Shown in pieces: positions 17,424-26,300 of a stretch of 64,000 bases of DNA. The DNA is taken from positions 248,001 to 312,000 of the forward strand of contig NZ_MVID01000001.1 of NCBI RefSeq assembly GCF_002086815.1, written 5' to 3'. The DNA comes from Mycolicibacterium parafortuitum (GTDB taxonomy: Bacteria > Actinomycetota > Actinomycetes > Mycobacteriales > Mycobacteriaceae). A program made the translations under genes and the position numbers. Numbering within the stretch: position 1 is the stretch's first letter; every line of letters starts with the position of its first letter. The notes beneath the pieces were generated by a model. The model was not told where the DNA came from. It did no database searches and saw only the letters and a program-made list of their open reading frames with translations.

Positions 17424-17876
17424 GTGAAGAAGTTCGAAAATCTGGCTGAACTCGTTGCGGCTCAGGGCACCCAGCTGGGCCCCACGGAGTGGATGGAGAT
17501 CACCCAGGACCGGGTCAACCTGTTCGCCGACGCGACCGACGACCACCAGTGGATCCACGTGGATCCGGCTCGCGCCGCCGACGGGCCGTTCGGTGGCACC
17601 ATCGCCCACGGCCTGCTGACCCTGTCGCTGCTTCCGCACTTCACCCATCAGCTGTACACGGTCGGCAACATCGCCATGGCGATCAACTACGGCTACAACA
17701 AGGTTCGGTTCATCACCCCGGTGCGCGTCGGGGCCAAGCTGCGGGCGCGTGCCGAGATCTCCGAGGTCAAGGAGCTCGACAACGCGGTTCAGGCGACGGT
17801 GACCACCACCGTCGAGGTCGAGGGCTCCGAGAAGCCTGCGGCCGTCGCCGAGTCGATCGTGCGTTTCATCGGCTGA
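17424..17876 (+). CDS. htdZ: MaoC-family (R)-specific enoyl-CoA hydratase (HtdZ/Rv0130 type)
   Basis: A 150-residue single hot-dog protein. The hydratase-2 motif is complete: DDHQWIHVDPARAADGPFGGTIAHG at about 45-69 holds the catalytic Asp and His. It matches Rv0130 (HtdZ) in length and over nearly all motifs. It hydrates trans-2-enoyl-CoA to (R)-3-hydroxyacyl-CoA as a homodimer. GTG 17424 is preceded by GAGGAGG at 8 nt. A long gap lies upstream, so it probably has its own promoter; the flavin monooxygenase gene follows 96 bp downstream. Confidence 0.9.
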   Translation: MKKFENLAELVAAQGTQLGPTEWMEITQDRVNLFADATDDHQWIHVDPARAADGPFGGTIAHGLLTLSLLPHFTHQLYTVGNIAMAINYGYNKVRFITPVRVGAKLRARAEISEVKELDNAVQATVTTTVEVEGSEKPAAVAESIVRFIG

Positions 17877-17914
17877 GTCGCCGCCGCACGCGGGCGTGCC
17901 GTGGTAGAACAGGC

Positions 17915-17930
17915 GTCAGCGATTTCTGAC
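17915..17930. promoter_or_regulatory. inverted repeat upstream of the flavin monooxygenase gene
   Basis: GTCAG-CGATTT-CTGAC (5-bp arms) lies 43 bp before the GTG of the monooxygenase gene, followed by a further direct GTCA at 17935-17938. It may be an operator; no regulator gene is adjacent. Confidence 0.3.
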
Positions 17931-17972
17931 AGACGTCAAAAGCGTGAACGTCCCACGGCGTGAGGAGTGACG

Positions 17973-19313
17973 GTGAGGCATGCGCAGCCGTATGTGGCGG
18001 TGATCGGCGCCGGTATCAGCGGGCTCACCGCGGGCAAGATGCTCAAGGACTACGGGGTCGACTACACCACGTTCGAGACCTCGGACCGGATCGGCGGGAA
18101 CTGGGCGTTCGGCAATCCCAACGGGCACAGCAGCGCCTACCGGTCCCTGCACATCGACACGTCCAAGCACCGGTTGTCCTTCAAGGACTTCCCGATGCCG
18201 GAGCACTATCCGTCGTTCCCGCACCACTCACATGTCAAGGCCTATCTGGACGACTACGCCCGCACGTTCGGTCTGCTCGACCACATCGAGTTCGAGAACG
18301 GGGTGGTGCGCGCCGAGCGGACGGACGACGGCCGCTGGATCATTCGGGACCAGTCGGGCGCGGACCGGCATTTCGACATGCTGGTCGTCGCCAACGGGCA
18401 CCACTGGGATCCGCGCCTGCCGGATTTCCCCGGGTCTTTCGACGGCGAGTCCATCCACTCGCATTCCTACATCGATCCGAGCACGCCGCTGGCCCTGACC
18501 GGCAAGCGCATCCTGGTGGTCGGCATCGGCAACAGCGCCGCCGACATCACGGTCGAGCTGTCGTCGAAGGCACTGGACAACCAGGTCACGTTGTCGACCC
18601 GGTCGTCGGCGTGGATCGTGCCGAAGTACATCGCGGGCCGGCCGGGGGACACGTTCTGGCAGACCTCGCCGTACCTGCCGCTGAAGTGGCAGCGCAAAGC
18701 GGTGCAACTGGTCGCCCCGATGCTCGGCACCGACCCGACGATGTACGGCCTGCCGCCTGCTGACCACAAACTGTTCGAGGCCCACCCCACGCAGTCGGTG
18801 GAACTGCCCCTGCGGCTGGGGTCCGGTGACGTGGCGCCCAAGCCGAATATCGCTCGGCTGGACGGTCATACGGTGCATTTCGTCGACGGCACCCACGACG
18901 AGTTCGACGTGATCGTCTACGCCACCGGCTACAACATCACCTTCCCGTTCTTCGATCCGGACTTCATCAGCGCCCCGGACAACGCGATCCGGCTCTACAA
19001 GCGGATGTTCCTGCCGGGCATCGAGAACCTGGTCTTCATGGGGTTCGCCCAGGCCGTGCCGACGCTGTTCCCGTTCGTGGAATGCCAGGCCCGGCTGCTG
19101 GCCGCCTACGCGATCGGGCGCTATGCGCTGCCCTCGGTCGACGAGATGGAACGCGTGATCGACGCCGACCAGCAGCTGCACGCCGGGCACTGCACCGACC
19201 GTCCACGCCACACCCAGCAGGTGGACTACTTCGTCTACGAACACGACATCCGCAAGAAGGAGATCCCCGCCGGTATGGCGCGGGCGCAGCGCGCGGCGGT
19301 GGTGGCGCGATGA
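17973..19313 (+). CDS. flavin-containing monooxygenase (FMO/BVMO type)
   Basis: About 446 residues. The FAD site is GAGISGL near residue 13, the family signature FxGxxxHSHxY is seen as FDGESIHSHSY near 155, and the NADPH site is VGIGNSAADI near 180; the late ATGYN motif is at about 325. These enzymes use NADPH and oxygen to oxidise soft nucleophiles or ketones. GTG 17973 has GAGGA at 6 nt; an in-frame GTG at 17967 is less well placed. The stop overlaps the start of the alpha/beta-hydrolase gene. A monooxygenase coupled to a hydrolase would suit ketone oxidation to an ester followed by cleavage, but this is inference. Confidence 0.88.
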   Translation: MRHAQPYVAVIGAGISGLTAGKMLKDYGVDYTTFETSDRIGGNWAFGNPNGHSSAYRSLHIDTSKHRLSFKDFPMPEHYPSFPHHSHVKAYLDDYARTFGLLDHIEFENGVVRAERTDDGRWIIRDQSGADRHFDMLVVANGHHWDPRLPDFPGSFDGESIHSHSYIDPSTPLALTGKRILVVGIGNSAADITVELSSKALDNQVTLSTRSSAWIVPKYIAGRPGDTFWQTSPYLPLKWQRKAVQLVAPMLGTDPTMYGLPPADHKLFEAHPTQSVELPLRLGSGDVAPKPNIARLDGHTVHFVDGTHDEFDVIVYATGYNITFPFFDPDFISAPDNAIRLYKRMFLPGIENLVFMGFAQAVPTLFPFVECQARLLAAYAIGRYALPSVDEMERVIDADQQLHAGHCTDRPRHTQQVDYFVYEHDIRKKEIPAGMARAQRAAVVAR

Positions 19314-20200
19314 CGCGGACCGAGGTCGACTTCGCCAGCGGTGAAGACACCTGTAGCGCTTGGCATTTCGCCGCCGAGGGGTCCCGGCGGCCGGTCGTGG
19401 TGATGGCGCACGGGTTCGGCGGCACCAAGGACTCGGGTCTGGAACCGTTCGCGCAGCGGTTCGCCGCGGAGGGCTTCGACGTGTTCGCGTTCGACTACCG
19501 CGGGTTCGGCGCCTCGGGTGGGCAGCCCCGGCAGTCGCTGTCGGTGCGTCGACAGATCGACGACTACCATGCCGCCGTTCACGCGGCCAAACAACTCGAC
19601 GGGGTCGACGCGGACCGGATCGCGCTGTGGGGAGCCTCGTTCTCGGGTGGGCACGTGCTCCGGGTGGCCGCCGACCGTCCCGACATCTCGGCGGTGCTCG
19701 CGTTGACACCGCTGACCAGTGGCCTGGCGGTCAGCCGTGCCGCGATGGCCTCGCGTGATCCGGTGTCGTCGCTGCGCTGGACGCTGACCGGGCTCAAGAG
19801 CCGGATCTCGGCGGCGCGCAACGCATCCCCGACCCTGATGCCGCTGGTGTCAGCGGTCGGCGGGAACGGTGCGCTCGCGCTGGAGGGCGCCTACGAGAGC
19901 TACACCGCGCTGGCGGGGCCGACCTGGCGCAACGAGATCGACAGCTCGATCGGCCTTGAGGTCCTCGGCGTGCGGACCACCGCGGCCGCCAAGAAGCTGC
20001 GCTGTCCACTGCTGGTGCAGATCGCCGATTTCGACCAGTACGTGCCCGCCGACGCGGTCGCCAGGACCGCGGCCCACGGCAGGGCGCAGGTGCATCACTA
20101 CCCGTGTGACCACTTCGACGTGTGGCCGGGCAACGACTGGTTCGACAAGACGCTGACCGACCAGGTCGCATTCCTGCGCCAGACGCTGGCCGGTCAGTAG
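19310..20200 (+). CDS. alpha/beta-hydrolase family protein
   Basis: A 296-residue hydrolase. The oxyanion loop is in VMAHGFGGTKDSGL (about 32-45), the nucleophile elbow is GASFSGG with Ser110, and the C-terminal CDHFDVW carries the catalytic His. It is close to the X-Pro dipeptidase/acetyl-esterase-like group of actinobacteria; the substrate is unknown. The ATG overlaps the monooxygenase stop (ATGA), so both are made from one mRNA. The last 7 bp overlap the convergent SDR gene. Confidence 0.85.
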   Translation: MTRTEVDFASGEDTCSAWHFAAEGSRRPVVVMAHGFGGTKDSGLEPFAQRFAAEGFDVFAFDYRGFGASGGQPRQSLSVRRQIDDYHAAVHAAKQLDGVDADRIALWGASFSGGHVLRVAADRPDISAVLALTPLTSGLAVSRAAMASRDPVSSLRWTLTGLKSRISAARNASPTLMPLVSAVGGNGALALEGAYESYTALAGPTWRNEIDSSIGLEVLGVRTTAAAKKLRCPLLVQIADFDQYVPADAVARTAAHGRAQVHHYPCDHFDVWPGNDWFDKTLTDQVAFLRQTLAGQ

Positions 20201-21015
20201 TGCGTCGAGCCCTGGTCGATTGAGATCGCGCTCGCGGTGACGAATTTCGACTCGTCGCCGGCCAGCCAGCACACCGCGTCGGCGATGTCCTCGGGTTCGA
20301 CAGCCCAGGTCGGCAGGAACGGCGTCATCATGTTCTGCAGCTGAGGGTTGGTCTCCATCGCCTTGCCCAGCGCGGCGACCATGTCGCCGGTGCCCATCGC
20401 GGTGACCACGGGTCCGGGATGCACGCTGTTGACCCGGATCGAGTGCTTGCCCAGCTCCGCGGCGAACGCGCGCGCCATACCGGTCACCGCGTGCTTGCTC
20501 GCGGTGTAGTGAACCATGAACGGCTGCAACTTGATTCCCGCTGCCGAGCTGATCAGGATGATCGATCCACCGCGCCCGCCATCGATGATCCGATGTGCGC
20601 CCGCCATCACGGTGTTCCATGTTCCGGTGACGTTGATGTCCATCACGTCACGGAAATCGTCGGCGCTGATGTCGTCCCACGCCTGCGGGGCGGTGACGCC
20701 CGCGTTCGCGACGATGACGTCCAACCTGCCGAACTCGGCGACGCCGGCCTCGACGACCTCCTTGAGCTTCTCACCGTCGCGGGTGTCGGCTTCCGCGGCG
20801 ACGATGCGGCGCCCTGTCTGCTCGACGAGCTTCACGGTTTCGGCGAGGTCGTCCGGGGTGGCGTGATCGTAAGGGACACAGGGCGGTAACGGCCCGGCGA
20901 TATCGACGGCGATGATGTCGGCGCCCTCGTTGGCCAGTCGCACCGCGTGCGCCCGGCCCTGCCCGCGGGCAGCCCCGGTGATGAACGCGACGCGTCCCTG
21001 CAGTCTGTTGCTCAT
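20194..21015 (-). CDS. SDR-family oxidoreductase, mycofactocin-coupled type
   Basis: A 273-residue short-chain dehydrogenase. It has the NAD site TGAARGQGRAHA, NAG at NANAG-like VANAGV, Ser in ISSAAG and Tyr-Lys in YTASKH. The extra segment after the first beta-alpha unit (VDIAGPLPPCVPYDHATPDD) is typical of the mycofactocin-dependent SDRs, whose bound NAD is recycled by mycofactocin rather than exchanged. The frame is open upstream to 21747 but the real start is ATG 21015, overlapping the stop of the acyl-CoA dehydrogenase gene by 4 bp. Probably oxidises an alcohol in the same pathway. Confidence 0.9.
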   Translation of the reverse strand: MSNRLQGRVAFITGAARGQGRAHAVRLANEGADIIAVDIAGPLPPCVPYDHATPDDLAETVKLVEQTGRRIVAAEADTRDGEKLKEVVEAGVAEFGRLDVIVANAGVTAPQAWDDISADDFRDVMDINVTGTWNTVMAGAHRIIDGGRGGSIILISSAAGIKLQPFMVHYTASKHAVTGMARAFAAELGKHSIRVNSVHPGPVVTAMGTGDMVAALGKAMETNPQLQNMMTPFLPTWAVEPEDIADAVCWLAGDESKFVTASAISIDQGSTHY

Positions 21016-22235
21016 TTCTGGGCCTTCTGTGCTTTCTGGGCCGCCTTGACCAGACCGCCGCCGATGATCAGCCGCTGGATCTCGCTGGTGCCCTCGTAGA
21101 GTCGTAACAGTCTGACGTCGCGATAGATCCGCTCCACCGGCACTTCGCGCATGTAGCCGCTGCCGCCATGGATCTGCACCGCGAGATCGGCCACCTTGCC
21201 TGCCATCTCGGTGCAGAACAGCTTGGCGGCCGACGGCGCGAGGCGGCGGTCCTGCTCGGTGATCCACTGCTGCGCGGTGTCGCGGACCAGTGCCCGGCCC
21301 GCCATCACACCGGTCTGCTGATCGGCAAGCATCGCCTGCACAAGCTGGAACTCGCCGATCGGCGTGCCGCCCTGGGTCGCGGTCGCGGCGTAGGCCACCG
21401 ACTCGTCGAGCGCGCGCTGCGCGGCGCCGACGGCGAGCGCGGCGATGTGCACCCGACCGCGCGCCAGCGAGGTCATCGCCGCGCGGTAGCCGATGTCCTC
21501 GGACCCGCCGACCAGCGCGCTGTTCGGTACCCGGACGTCGGTGAAGTTGACGTCGGCCGTCCAGGCGCCCTCCTGACCCATTTTCTTGTCCTTGGCGCCG
21601 ACCTCGACCCCGGCGGTGTCGGCGGGGACCAGGAATACCGCGATCCCGGCGCCCAAGGCGTCGGCCGGGCGGGTCCGCGCGAACGTGACGAACAGATCGG
21701 CGTTCGGCGCGTTGGTGATGAATCGCTTCTGGCCGTTGATGATCCAATCGGGTTCGGGCCCGTCGCCGTCGCGGACGGCTTTGCTGCGCAGGCCCGACGG
21801 GTTCGATCCGGCGCCGGGTTCGGTCAGCGCGAACGACGCGACCACGTCACCGGACGCGATCCCCTCCAGCCACGTCTTCTTCTGCTCGTCGGTGCCGTAG
21901 CCGACCAGCACCTGACCGGCGATGCCGTTGTTGGTGCCGAACATCGAGCGCAGCGCCAGCGAGGTGTAACCGAGTTCCATCGCGAGCTCGACGTCCTGTG
22001 CCAGGTTCAGGCCAAGGCCGCCCCACTCCTGCGGGATCGCGTAGCCGAACAGGCCCATGGACTTGGCCTGTTCGCGCAGGTCGTCGGGAACCTGATCGGT
22101 GGCCAGGATCTCCTGTTCGCGTGGGACGACCGCGGTACGGACGAACTGGCGTGTCGCGGCCAGGATCGCCTGGAAATCCTCAGCGCTGACTTCGGTGGCG
22201 TTGACTTCTGTGGCGCTGACCTCGGCTGGTGCCAT
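21012..22235 (-). CDS. acyl-CoA dehydrogenase (MCAD-type)
   Basis: A 407-residue enzyme with the standard ACAD layout. The FAD/substrate motif is SFALTEPGAGSNPSG near 150, and the catalytic Glu is intact in LYEGTSEIQRLIIGGG near the end. ATG 22235 is chosen because GAGGAG lies 9 nt upstream; the longer open frame to 22376 runs through the palindrome and the divergent gene. It is the first gene of a two-gene operon with the SDR. It faces a five-gene operon across a 134-bp promoter region with a strong palindrome, so the two units are probably co-regulated. Confidence 0.92.
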   Translation of the reverse strand: MAPAEVSATEVNATEVSAEDFQAILAATRQFVRTAVVPREQEILATDQVPDDLREQAKSMGLFGYAIPQEWGGLGLNLAQDVELAMELGYTSLALRSMFGTNNGIAGQVLVGYGTDEQKKTWLEGIASGDVVASFALTEPGAGSNPSGLRSKAVRDGDGPEPDWIINGQKRFITNAPNADLFVTFARTRPADALGAGIAVFLVPADTAGVEVGAKDKKMGQEGAWTADVNFTDVRVPNSALVGGSEDIGYRAAMTSLARGRVHIAALAVGAAQRALDESVAYAATATQGGTPIGEFQLVQAMLADQQTGVMAGRALVRDTAQQWITEQDRRLAPSAAKLFCTEMAGKVADLAVQIHGGSGYMREVPVERIYRDVRLLRLYEGTSEIQRLIIGGGLVKAAQKAQKAQK

Positions 22236-22306
22236 CGGGTGGTGCTCCTCGGGAAGGACGTCGGGAGGGAATGGTCGGCAAGTATGGCGGACAGGCCGCG
22301 AGCCAA

Positions 22307-22327
22307 TATCGTATATGAAATACGATA
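22307..22327. promoter_or_regulatory. 21-bp palindromic operator between divergent catabolic operons
   Basis: TATCGTAT and ATACGATA are perfect 8-bp arms around a 5-nt spacer (ATGAA). The site lies 72 bp from the dehydrogenase start on the left and 43 bp from the SDR start on the right, so one bound dimer could block both promoters. The GntR-family gene at 25553 is in the right-hand operon and is the best candidate binder. It is a different motif from the ACTGTAA palindromes further right. Confidence 0.6.
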
Positions 22328-22369
22328 GCGTGCCGATAGTTCCCGTCGACGTGAGGATTGGTGAATCAG

Positions 22370-23110
22370 GTGTCATTGCTGACTGGTCGGACCGCGGTAA
22401 TCACTGGCGGAGCCCAGGGTCTGGGGTTCGCGATCGCGGAGCGTTTCATCGCCGAGGGCGCGCGGGTGGTACTCGGCGACGTGAACCTGGAGGCGACCCA
22501 GGCGGCCGTCGAGATGCTCGGCGGCGCGGACGTCGCCCACGCGGTGCGCTGCAACGTCACGGACTCCGGTGAGGTCGACGCGCTCGTCGCCGCGGCCACC
22601 GATGTCTTCGGCGGGCTGGACATCATGGTCAACAACGCGGGCATCACCCGGGACGCGACGATGCGCAAGATGACCGAGGCCGATTTCGACCAGGTCATCT
22701 CCGTCCACCTGAAGGGCACCTGGAACGGCCTGCGCGCCGCCGCGGCGGTGATGCGCGAGCAGAAGCACGGCGCGATCGTGAACATGTCCTCGATCTCGGG
22801 CAAGGTCGGCATGGTCGGACAGACCAACTACTCGGCGGCCAAAGCGGGCATCGTCGGCATGACCAAGGCGGCATCCAAGGAACTGGCCTACCTCGGCGTG
22901 CGGGTCAACGCGATCCAGCCCGGCCTCATCCGCTCGGCGATGACCGAGGCGATGCCGCAACGCATCTGGGACTCCAAGGTCGCCGAGGTCCCGCTGGGCC
23001 GCGCCGGTGAGCCCGCCGAGGTCGCCAACGTGGCGCTGTTTCTGGCGTCGGACATGTCGTCGTACATGACCGGTACGGTTCTCGAGGTCACCGGAGGTCG
23101 GCACCTGTGA
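22370..23110 (+). CDS. SDR-family 3-ketoacyl-type reductase (FabG-like)
   Basis: About 246 residues. The NAD(P) site is [17 protein letters not shown] is present, and the catalytic residues are Ser in NMSSISG and Tyr-Lys in YSAAKAG; the C-terminus EVTGGRHL is FabG-like. It probably reduces or oxidises a 3-hydroxyacyl-CoA/3-ketoacyl-CoA pair, matching the thiolase that follows. Starts in frame are TTG 22358, GTG 22361 and GTG 22370; the last gives the usual MSLLTG-like N-terminus, with GAGGA 12 nt upstream. Its stop overlaps the thiolase start (GTGA). Confidence 0.9.
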   Translation: MSLLTGRTAVITGGAQGLGFAIAERFIAEGARVVLGDVNLEATQAAVEMLGGADVAHAVRCNVTDSGEVDALVAAATDVFGGLDIMVNNAGITRDATMRKMTEADFDQVISVHLKGTWNGLRAAAAVMREQKHGAIVNMSSISGKVGMVGQTNYSAAKAGIVGMTKAASKELAYLGVRVNAIQPGLIRSAMTEAMPQRIWDSKVAEVPLGRAGEPAEVANVALFLASDMSSYMTGTVLEVTGGRHL

Positions 23111-24321
23111 GCCGCGAGGCGGTCATCTGCGAGCCGGTACGGACACCGATCGGTCGCTACAACGGCATGTTCACGTCCCTGACCGCCGTCGAACTCGGCG
23201 TCGTCGCCCTGAAGGGGCTGCTCGCGCGCACCGGCGTCGCCCCCGAGGCGGTCGAGGATGTGGTCGTCGGGCACTGCTACCCGAGCATGGAAGCGCCGGC
23301 GATCGGCCGCGTGATCGCGCTCGACGCCGGCCTGCCGGTCACCGTCGGTGGCATGCAGATCGACCGCCGCTGCGGATCCGGGCTACAGGCGGTGATCCAG
23401 GCCGCGATGCAAGTGGCAAGCGGCAACAACGATCTCGTCGTCGCCGGCGGTGCCGAGTCGATGAGCAACGTGGTGTTCCACTCCACGGACATGCGGTGGG
23501 GCGGGGCCAGGACCGGCATCACCGTGCACGATGCGCTGGCCCGCGGCCGCACCACCGCAGGCGGCAAGAACTACCCGGTGCCCGGCGGCATGCTGGAGAC
23601 CGCCGAGAACCTGCGCCGCGACTACGCGATCTCCCGCGAGGAGCAGGACGAACTCGCGGTGCGCTCACACGCCCGCGCGGTGAAGGCGCAGCAGGACGGC
23701 TTGCTGGCCGAGACGATCATCCCGGTGACGGTGAGCAGCCGCTCCGGTGATCAGGTGATCGACACCGACGAACACCCCCGCGCCGACACCTCGATGGAGA
23801 CACTGAGCAAGCTGAAACCTGTTCTCGGCAAGTCCGATCCGGACGCGACGGTGACGGCGGGCAACTCCAGCGGGCAGAACGACGCCGCGTCGATGTGCCT
23901 GGTCACCACCCCGGAGAAGGCCGCCGAACTCGGCCTGCGCCCTCTGGTGCGGATCGTGTCGTGGGGGGTGGCCGGCGTGGCCCCGAAGATCATGGGCATC
24001 GGCCCGGTCCCGGCCACCGAGGTCGCGCTGGCCAAAGCAGGCCTGGCATTGGCCGACATGGACCTGATCGAGCTCAACGAGGCGTTCGCCGCGCAGGCCC
24101 TCGCGTGCCTGCGGGAGTGGAAGTTCGCCGACGCCGATCTGGAGCGCACCAACGTGCACGGCTCGGGCATCTCGCTCGGTCATCCGGTCGGGGCGACCGG
24201 CGGACGGATGCTGGCCACGCTGGCGCGCGAGTTGGTGCGCCGCGACGGCAGGTACGGCCTGGAGACGATGTGCATCGGCGGCGGCCAGGGTCTGGCCGCG
24301 GTATTCGAGAAGGTGGCGTAA
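23107..24321 (+). CDS. acetyl-CoA acyltransferase (thiolase)
   Basis: A 404-residue thiolase. All catalytic residues are visible: Cys89 in [24 protein letters not shown] with the His, and CIGGGQG with the second Cys. It cleaves 3-ketoacyl-CoA with CoA in the last step of beta-oxidation, as a homotetramer in the cytosol. The GTG start overlaps the SDR stop. Between its stop and the next dehydrogenase is a 13-codon ATG frame (24321-24362). Confidence 0.95.
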   Translation: MSREAVICEPVRTPIGRYNGMFTSLTAVELGVVALKGLLARTGVAPEAVEDVVVGHCYPSMEAPAIGRVIALDAGLPVTVGGMQIDRRCGSGLQAVIQAAMQVASGNNDLVVAGGAESMSNVVFHSTDMRWGGARTGITVHDALARGRTTAGGKNYPVPGGMLETAENLRRDYAISREEQDELAVRSHARAVKAQQDGLLAETIIPVTVSSRSGDQVIDTDEHPRADTSMETLSKLKPVLGKSDPDATVTAGNSSGQNDAASMCLVTTPEKAAELGLRPLVRIVSWGVAGVAPKIMGIGPVPATEVALAKAGLALADMDLIELNEAFAAQALACLREWKFADADLERTNVHGSGISLGHPVGATGGRMLATLARELVRRDGRYGLETMCIGGGQGLAAVFEKVA

Positions 24322-24362
24322 TGACATTCAGCGAGAAGCGAAGCGGGATCGCGCATGAGTAG
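24321..24362 (+). CDS. possible 13-residue coupling ORF between thiolase and dehydrogenase genes
   Basis: The TAA stop of the thiolase gene is followed in TAATG by an ATG frame encoding [13 protein letters not shown], whose TAG overlaps the first codons of the acyl-CoA dehydrogenase by 8 bp. The dehydrogenase ATG has only a weak ribosome site (AGCGGG), so passage of ribosomes through this tiny frame may feed its translation. Whether it is translated is unknown. Confidence 0.25.
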   Translation: MTFSEKRSGIAHE

Positions 24363-25548
24363 GCTTGCACAGACCCTGGGACTGACCGAGTTCCAGACCG
24401 AGATCGTGGCCACCGTGCGGCAATTCGTCGACAAGGAGGTCATCCCGACCGCCCAGGATCTGGAGCACTCCGACATCTATCCGCAGGCGATCGTCGACGC
24501 GATGCGGGAGATGGGCCTGTTCGGGTTGATGATCCCGGAGGAGTACGGCGGGCTGGGGGAGTCGCTGCTCACCTACGCGCTGTGTGTCGAGGAGCTGGCC
24601 CGCGGATGGATGAGCGTGTCGGGGGTGATCAACACCCACTTCATCGTCGCGTACATGATCCGCCAGCACGGGACCGACGCGCAGAAGAGTCACCACCTGC
24701 CGCGGATGGCCACAGGGGAGACCCGCGGCGCGTTCTCGATGTCGGAGCCCGAACTCGGCTCCGACGTCGCGGCGATCCGCACCCGCGCCCGCGACAACGG
24801 CGACGGCACCTACACCATCGACGGCCAGAAGATGTGGCTGACCAACGGCGGCAGCTCGACACTGGTGGCGACGCTGGTGCGTACCGACGAGGGCGCCGAC
24901 AAGCCGCACCGCAACCTGACCGCGTTCCTGGTCGAAAAGCCCACCGGGTTCGGCGAAGTCGTTCCGGGCCTGACCATCCCGGGCAAGCTCGACAAGCTCG
25001 GCTACAAGGGCATCGACACCACCGAGCTGATCTTCGACGGATACCGGGCCAAGGCCACCGACATCCTCGGGGAGGCGCCCGGCCAGGGCTTCTTCCAGAT
25101 GATGGACGGCGTCGAGGTCGGCCGCGTCAACGTGTCGGCGCGGGCCTGCGGTGTCGGGATCCGGGCGTTCGAGCTCGCGGTGCGATATGCCCAGCAGCGC
25201 AGCACCTTCGGCAAGCCGATCGCCGAGCATCAGGCCATCGCCTTCCAGCTCGCGGAGATGGCGACCAAGGTCGAGGCCGCCCATCTGATGATGGTCAACG
25301 CGGCCCGGCTCAAGGACTCCGGTGAGCGCAACGACGTCGCCGCGGGGATGGCGAAGTACTTCGCCAGCGAGGTGTGCGCCGAGGTGACCCAGCAGAGTTT
25401 CCGCATCCACGGCGGATACGGGTACTCGAAGGAGTACGAGGTGGAGCGGCTGATGCGCGACGCGCCGTTCCTGCTGATCGGCGAGGGCACCAGCGAGATC
25501 CAGAAGAACATCATCAGCAAGCGATTGCTGGCGGACTACCGGATCTAG
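24355..25548 (+). CDS. acyl-CoA dehydrogenase (MCAD-type)
   Basis: A 397-residue dehydrogenase. SFSMSEPELGSDVA-like FAD contact (AFSMSEPELGSDVAA near 130), QRSTFGKPIAEHQA, HGGYGYSKEYEVER and catalytic Glu in IGEGTSEIQKNIIS are all present, so it should be active alone. It introduces a 2,3-double bond into an acyl-CoA. The C-terminal ISKRLLADYRI is characteristic of the butyryl/short-branched-chain group. It is the third enzyme of the SDR-thiolase-dehydrogenase unit and is followed 4 bp later by a GntR gene. Confidence 0.95.
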   Translation: MSRLAQTLGLTEFQTEIVATVRQFVDKEVIPTAQDLEHSDIYPQAIVDAMREMGLFGLMIPEEYGGLGESLLTYALCVEELARGWMSVSGVINTHFIVAYMIRQHGTDAQKSHHLPRMATGETRGAFSMSEPELGSDVAAIRTRARDNGDGTYTIDGQKMWLTNGGSSTLVATLVRTDEGADKPHRNLTAFLVEKPTGFGEVVPGLTIPGKLDKLGYKGIDTTELIFDGYRAKATDILGEAPGQGFFQMMDGVEVGRVNVSARACGVGIRAFELAVRYAQQRSTFGKPIAEHQAIAFQLAEMATKVEAAHLMMVNAARLKDSGERNDVAAGMAKYFASEVCAEVTQQSFRIHGGYGYSKEYEVERLMRDAPFLLIGEGTSEIQKNIISKRLLADYRI

Positions 25549-25552
25549 GGCG

Positions 25553-26221
25553 TTGAGCATCCCCGACTTCGCGGCCAGGCCGCAGCTCGCCGAGGACGTC
25601 GCCCGGTTCGTCCGGCGGCGGATCTTCGAGGGCACCTACCCGCCGGGCCGCTACATCCGGCTCGAGCAACTGGCCGCCGAACTCGGCATCAGCGTGACCC
25701 CGGTGCGCGAGGCGCTGTTCGGGCTGCGTGCCGAGGGACTGCTGGCCCAGCAGCCGCGGCGGGGGTTCGTGGTGCTGCCGATCACCGAGCGTGACATCGC
25801 CGACGTCTCCGACGTGCAGGCCCACATCGGCGGGGTGCTGGCCAGCCGGGCGGCCGAGCTGATCACCGACGAACAGCTCGCCGAACTCGAACGGATCCAG
25901 GACGAACTCGAATCGGCGTATCACGCCGTCGATCACGAGGCCGCGGTGCGGCTCAACCACGCGTTCCACCGCGGGGTCAACCTCGCGGCCGGCTCGCCGA
26001 AGCTGGCCCAGCTGATGGGCCAGATCACCCGGTTCGCGCTGGAATCCGTGTACCCGACCGTCGAGGGGTGGCCCGCACACTCGATGCGCGACCACCGGCA
26101 GCTCCTGGACGCGCTGCGCAAGCGCGACGGTGCGGCGGCCAGGGATGCGATGTCGGAACACCTGTGCGCCGCCGCCGGTCCGCTGATCGACCACCTGACC
26201 CGCCGAGGCGTGATCGGATGA
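25553..26221 (+). CDS. GntR-family regulator with FCD ligand domain
   Basis: A 222-residue regulator. The winged helix-turn-helix is at about 15-75 (IRLEQLAAELGISVTPVREALFGL), followed by an all-helical FCD domain with metal-binding His residues in HAFHRGVN and SMRDHRQLLDALRKRD. It starts with TTG at 25553, 4 bp after the dehydrogenase stop, and belongs to the same operon. FCD regulators typically sense organic acids or acyl-CoA-like ligands. The 21-bp palindrome at 22307 upstream of this operon is its likely operator, which would make it self-controlled. Confidence 0.9.
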   Translation: MSIPDFAARPQLAEDVARFVRRRIFEGTYPPGRYIRLEQLAAELGISVTPVREALFGLRAEGLLAQQPRRGFVVLPITERDIADVSDVQAHIGGVLASRAAELITDEQLAELERIQDELESAYHAVDHEAAVRLNHAFHRGVNLAAGSPKLAQLMGQITRFALESVYPTVEGWPAHSMRDHRQLLDALRKRDGAAARDAMSEHLCAAAGPLIDHLTRRGVIG

Positions 26222-26224
26222 CTC

Positions 26225-26284
26225 GCGAGCAGACACAAACTCGCACCTTTTCGCGCTGAATCGTGCGAGTTTGTGTCTGCTCGC
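26225..26284. terminator. long perfect inverted repeat between GntR and CoA-transferase genes
   Basis: Two perfect 22-bp arms (26225-26246 starting GCGAGCAGACAC, and 26263-26284) around a 16-nt loop. The hairpin begins 4 bp after the GntR stop and ends just before the AAGGGGAGG ribosome site of the next gene. There is no clear U-run. It probably ends or weakens transcription from the GntR operon, so the CoA-transferase gene may be expressed at a different level. Similar long stems are seen at 38.55, 49.08 and 55.04 kb. Confidence 0.7.
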
Positions 26285-26300
26285 CCAAGGGGAGGTAGGC

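Noticed and set aside
16642..17427. Open frame of 261 codons in the AT-rich gap
   Set aside because: No family likeness, composition changes abruptly half way, and it overlaps the well-supported htdZ start. Kept only as part of the gap description.
22307..22327. KstR or KstR2 operator
   Set aside because: The arms TATCGTAT/ATACGATA do not contain the AAC-GTT or CAAG-CTTG cores expected of those sites.
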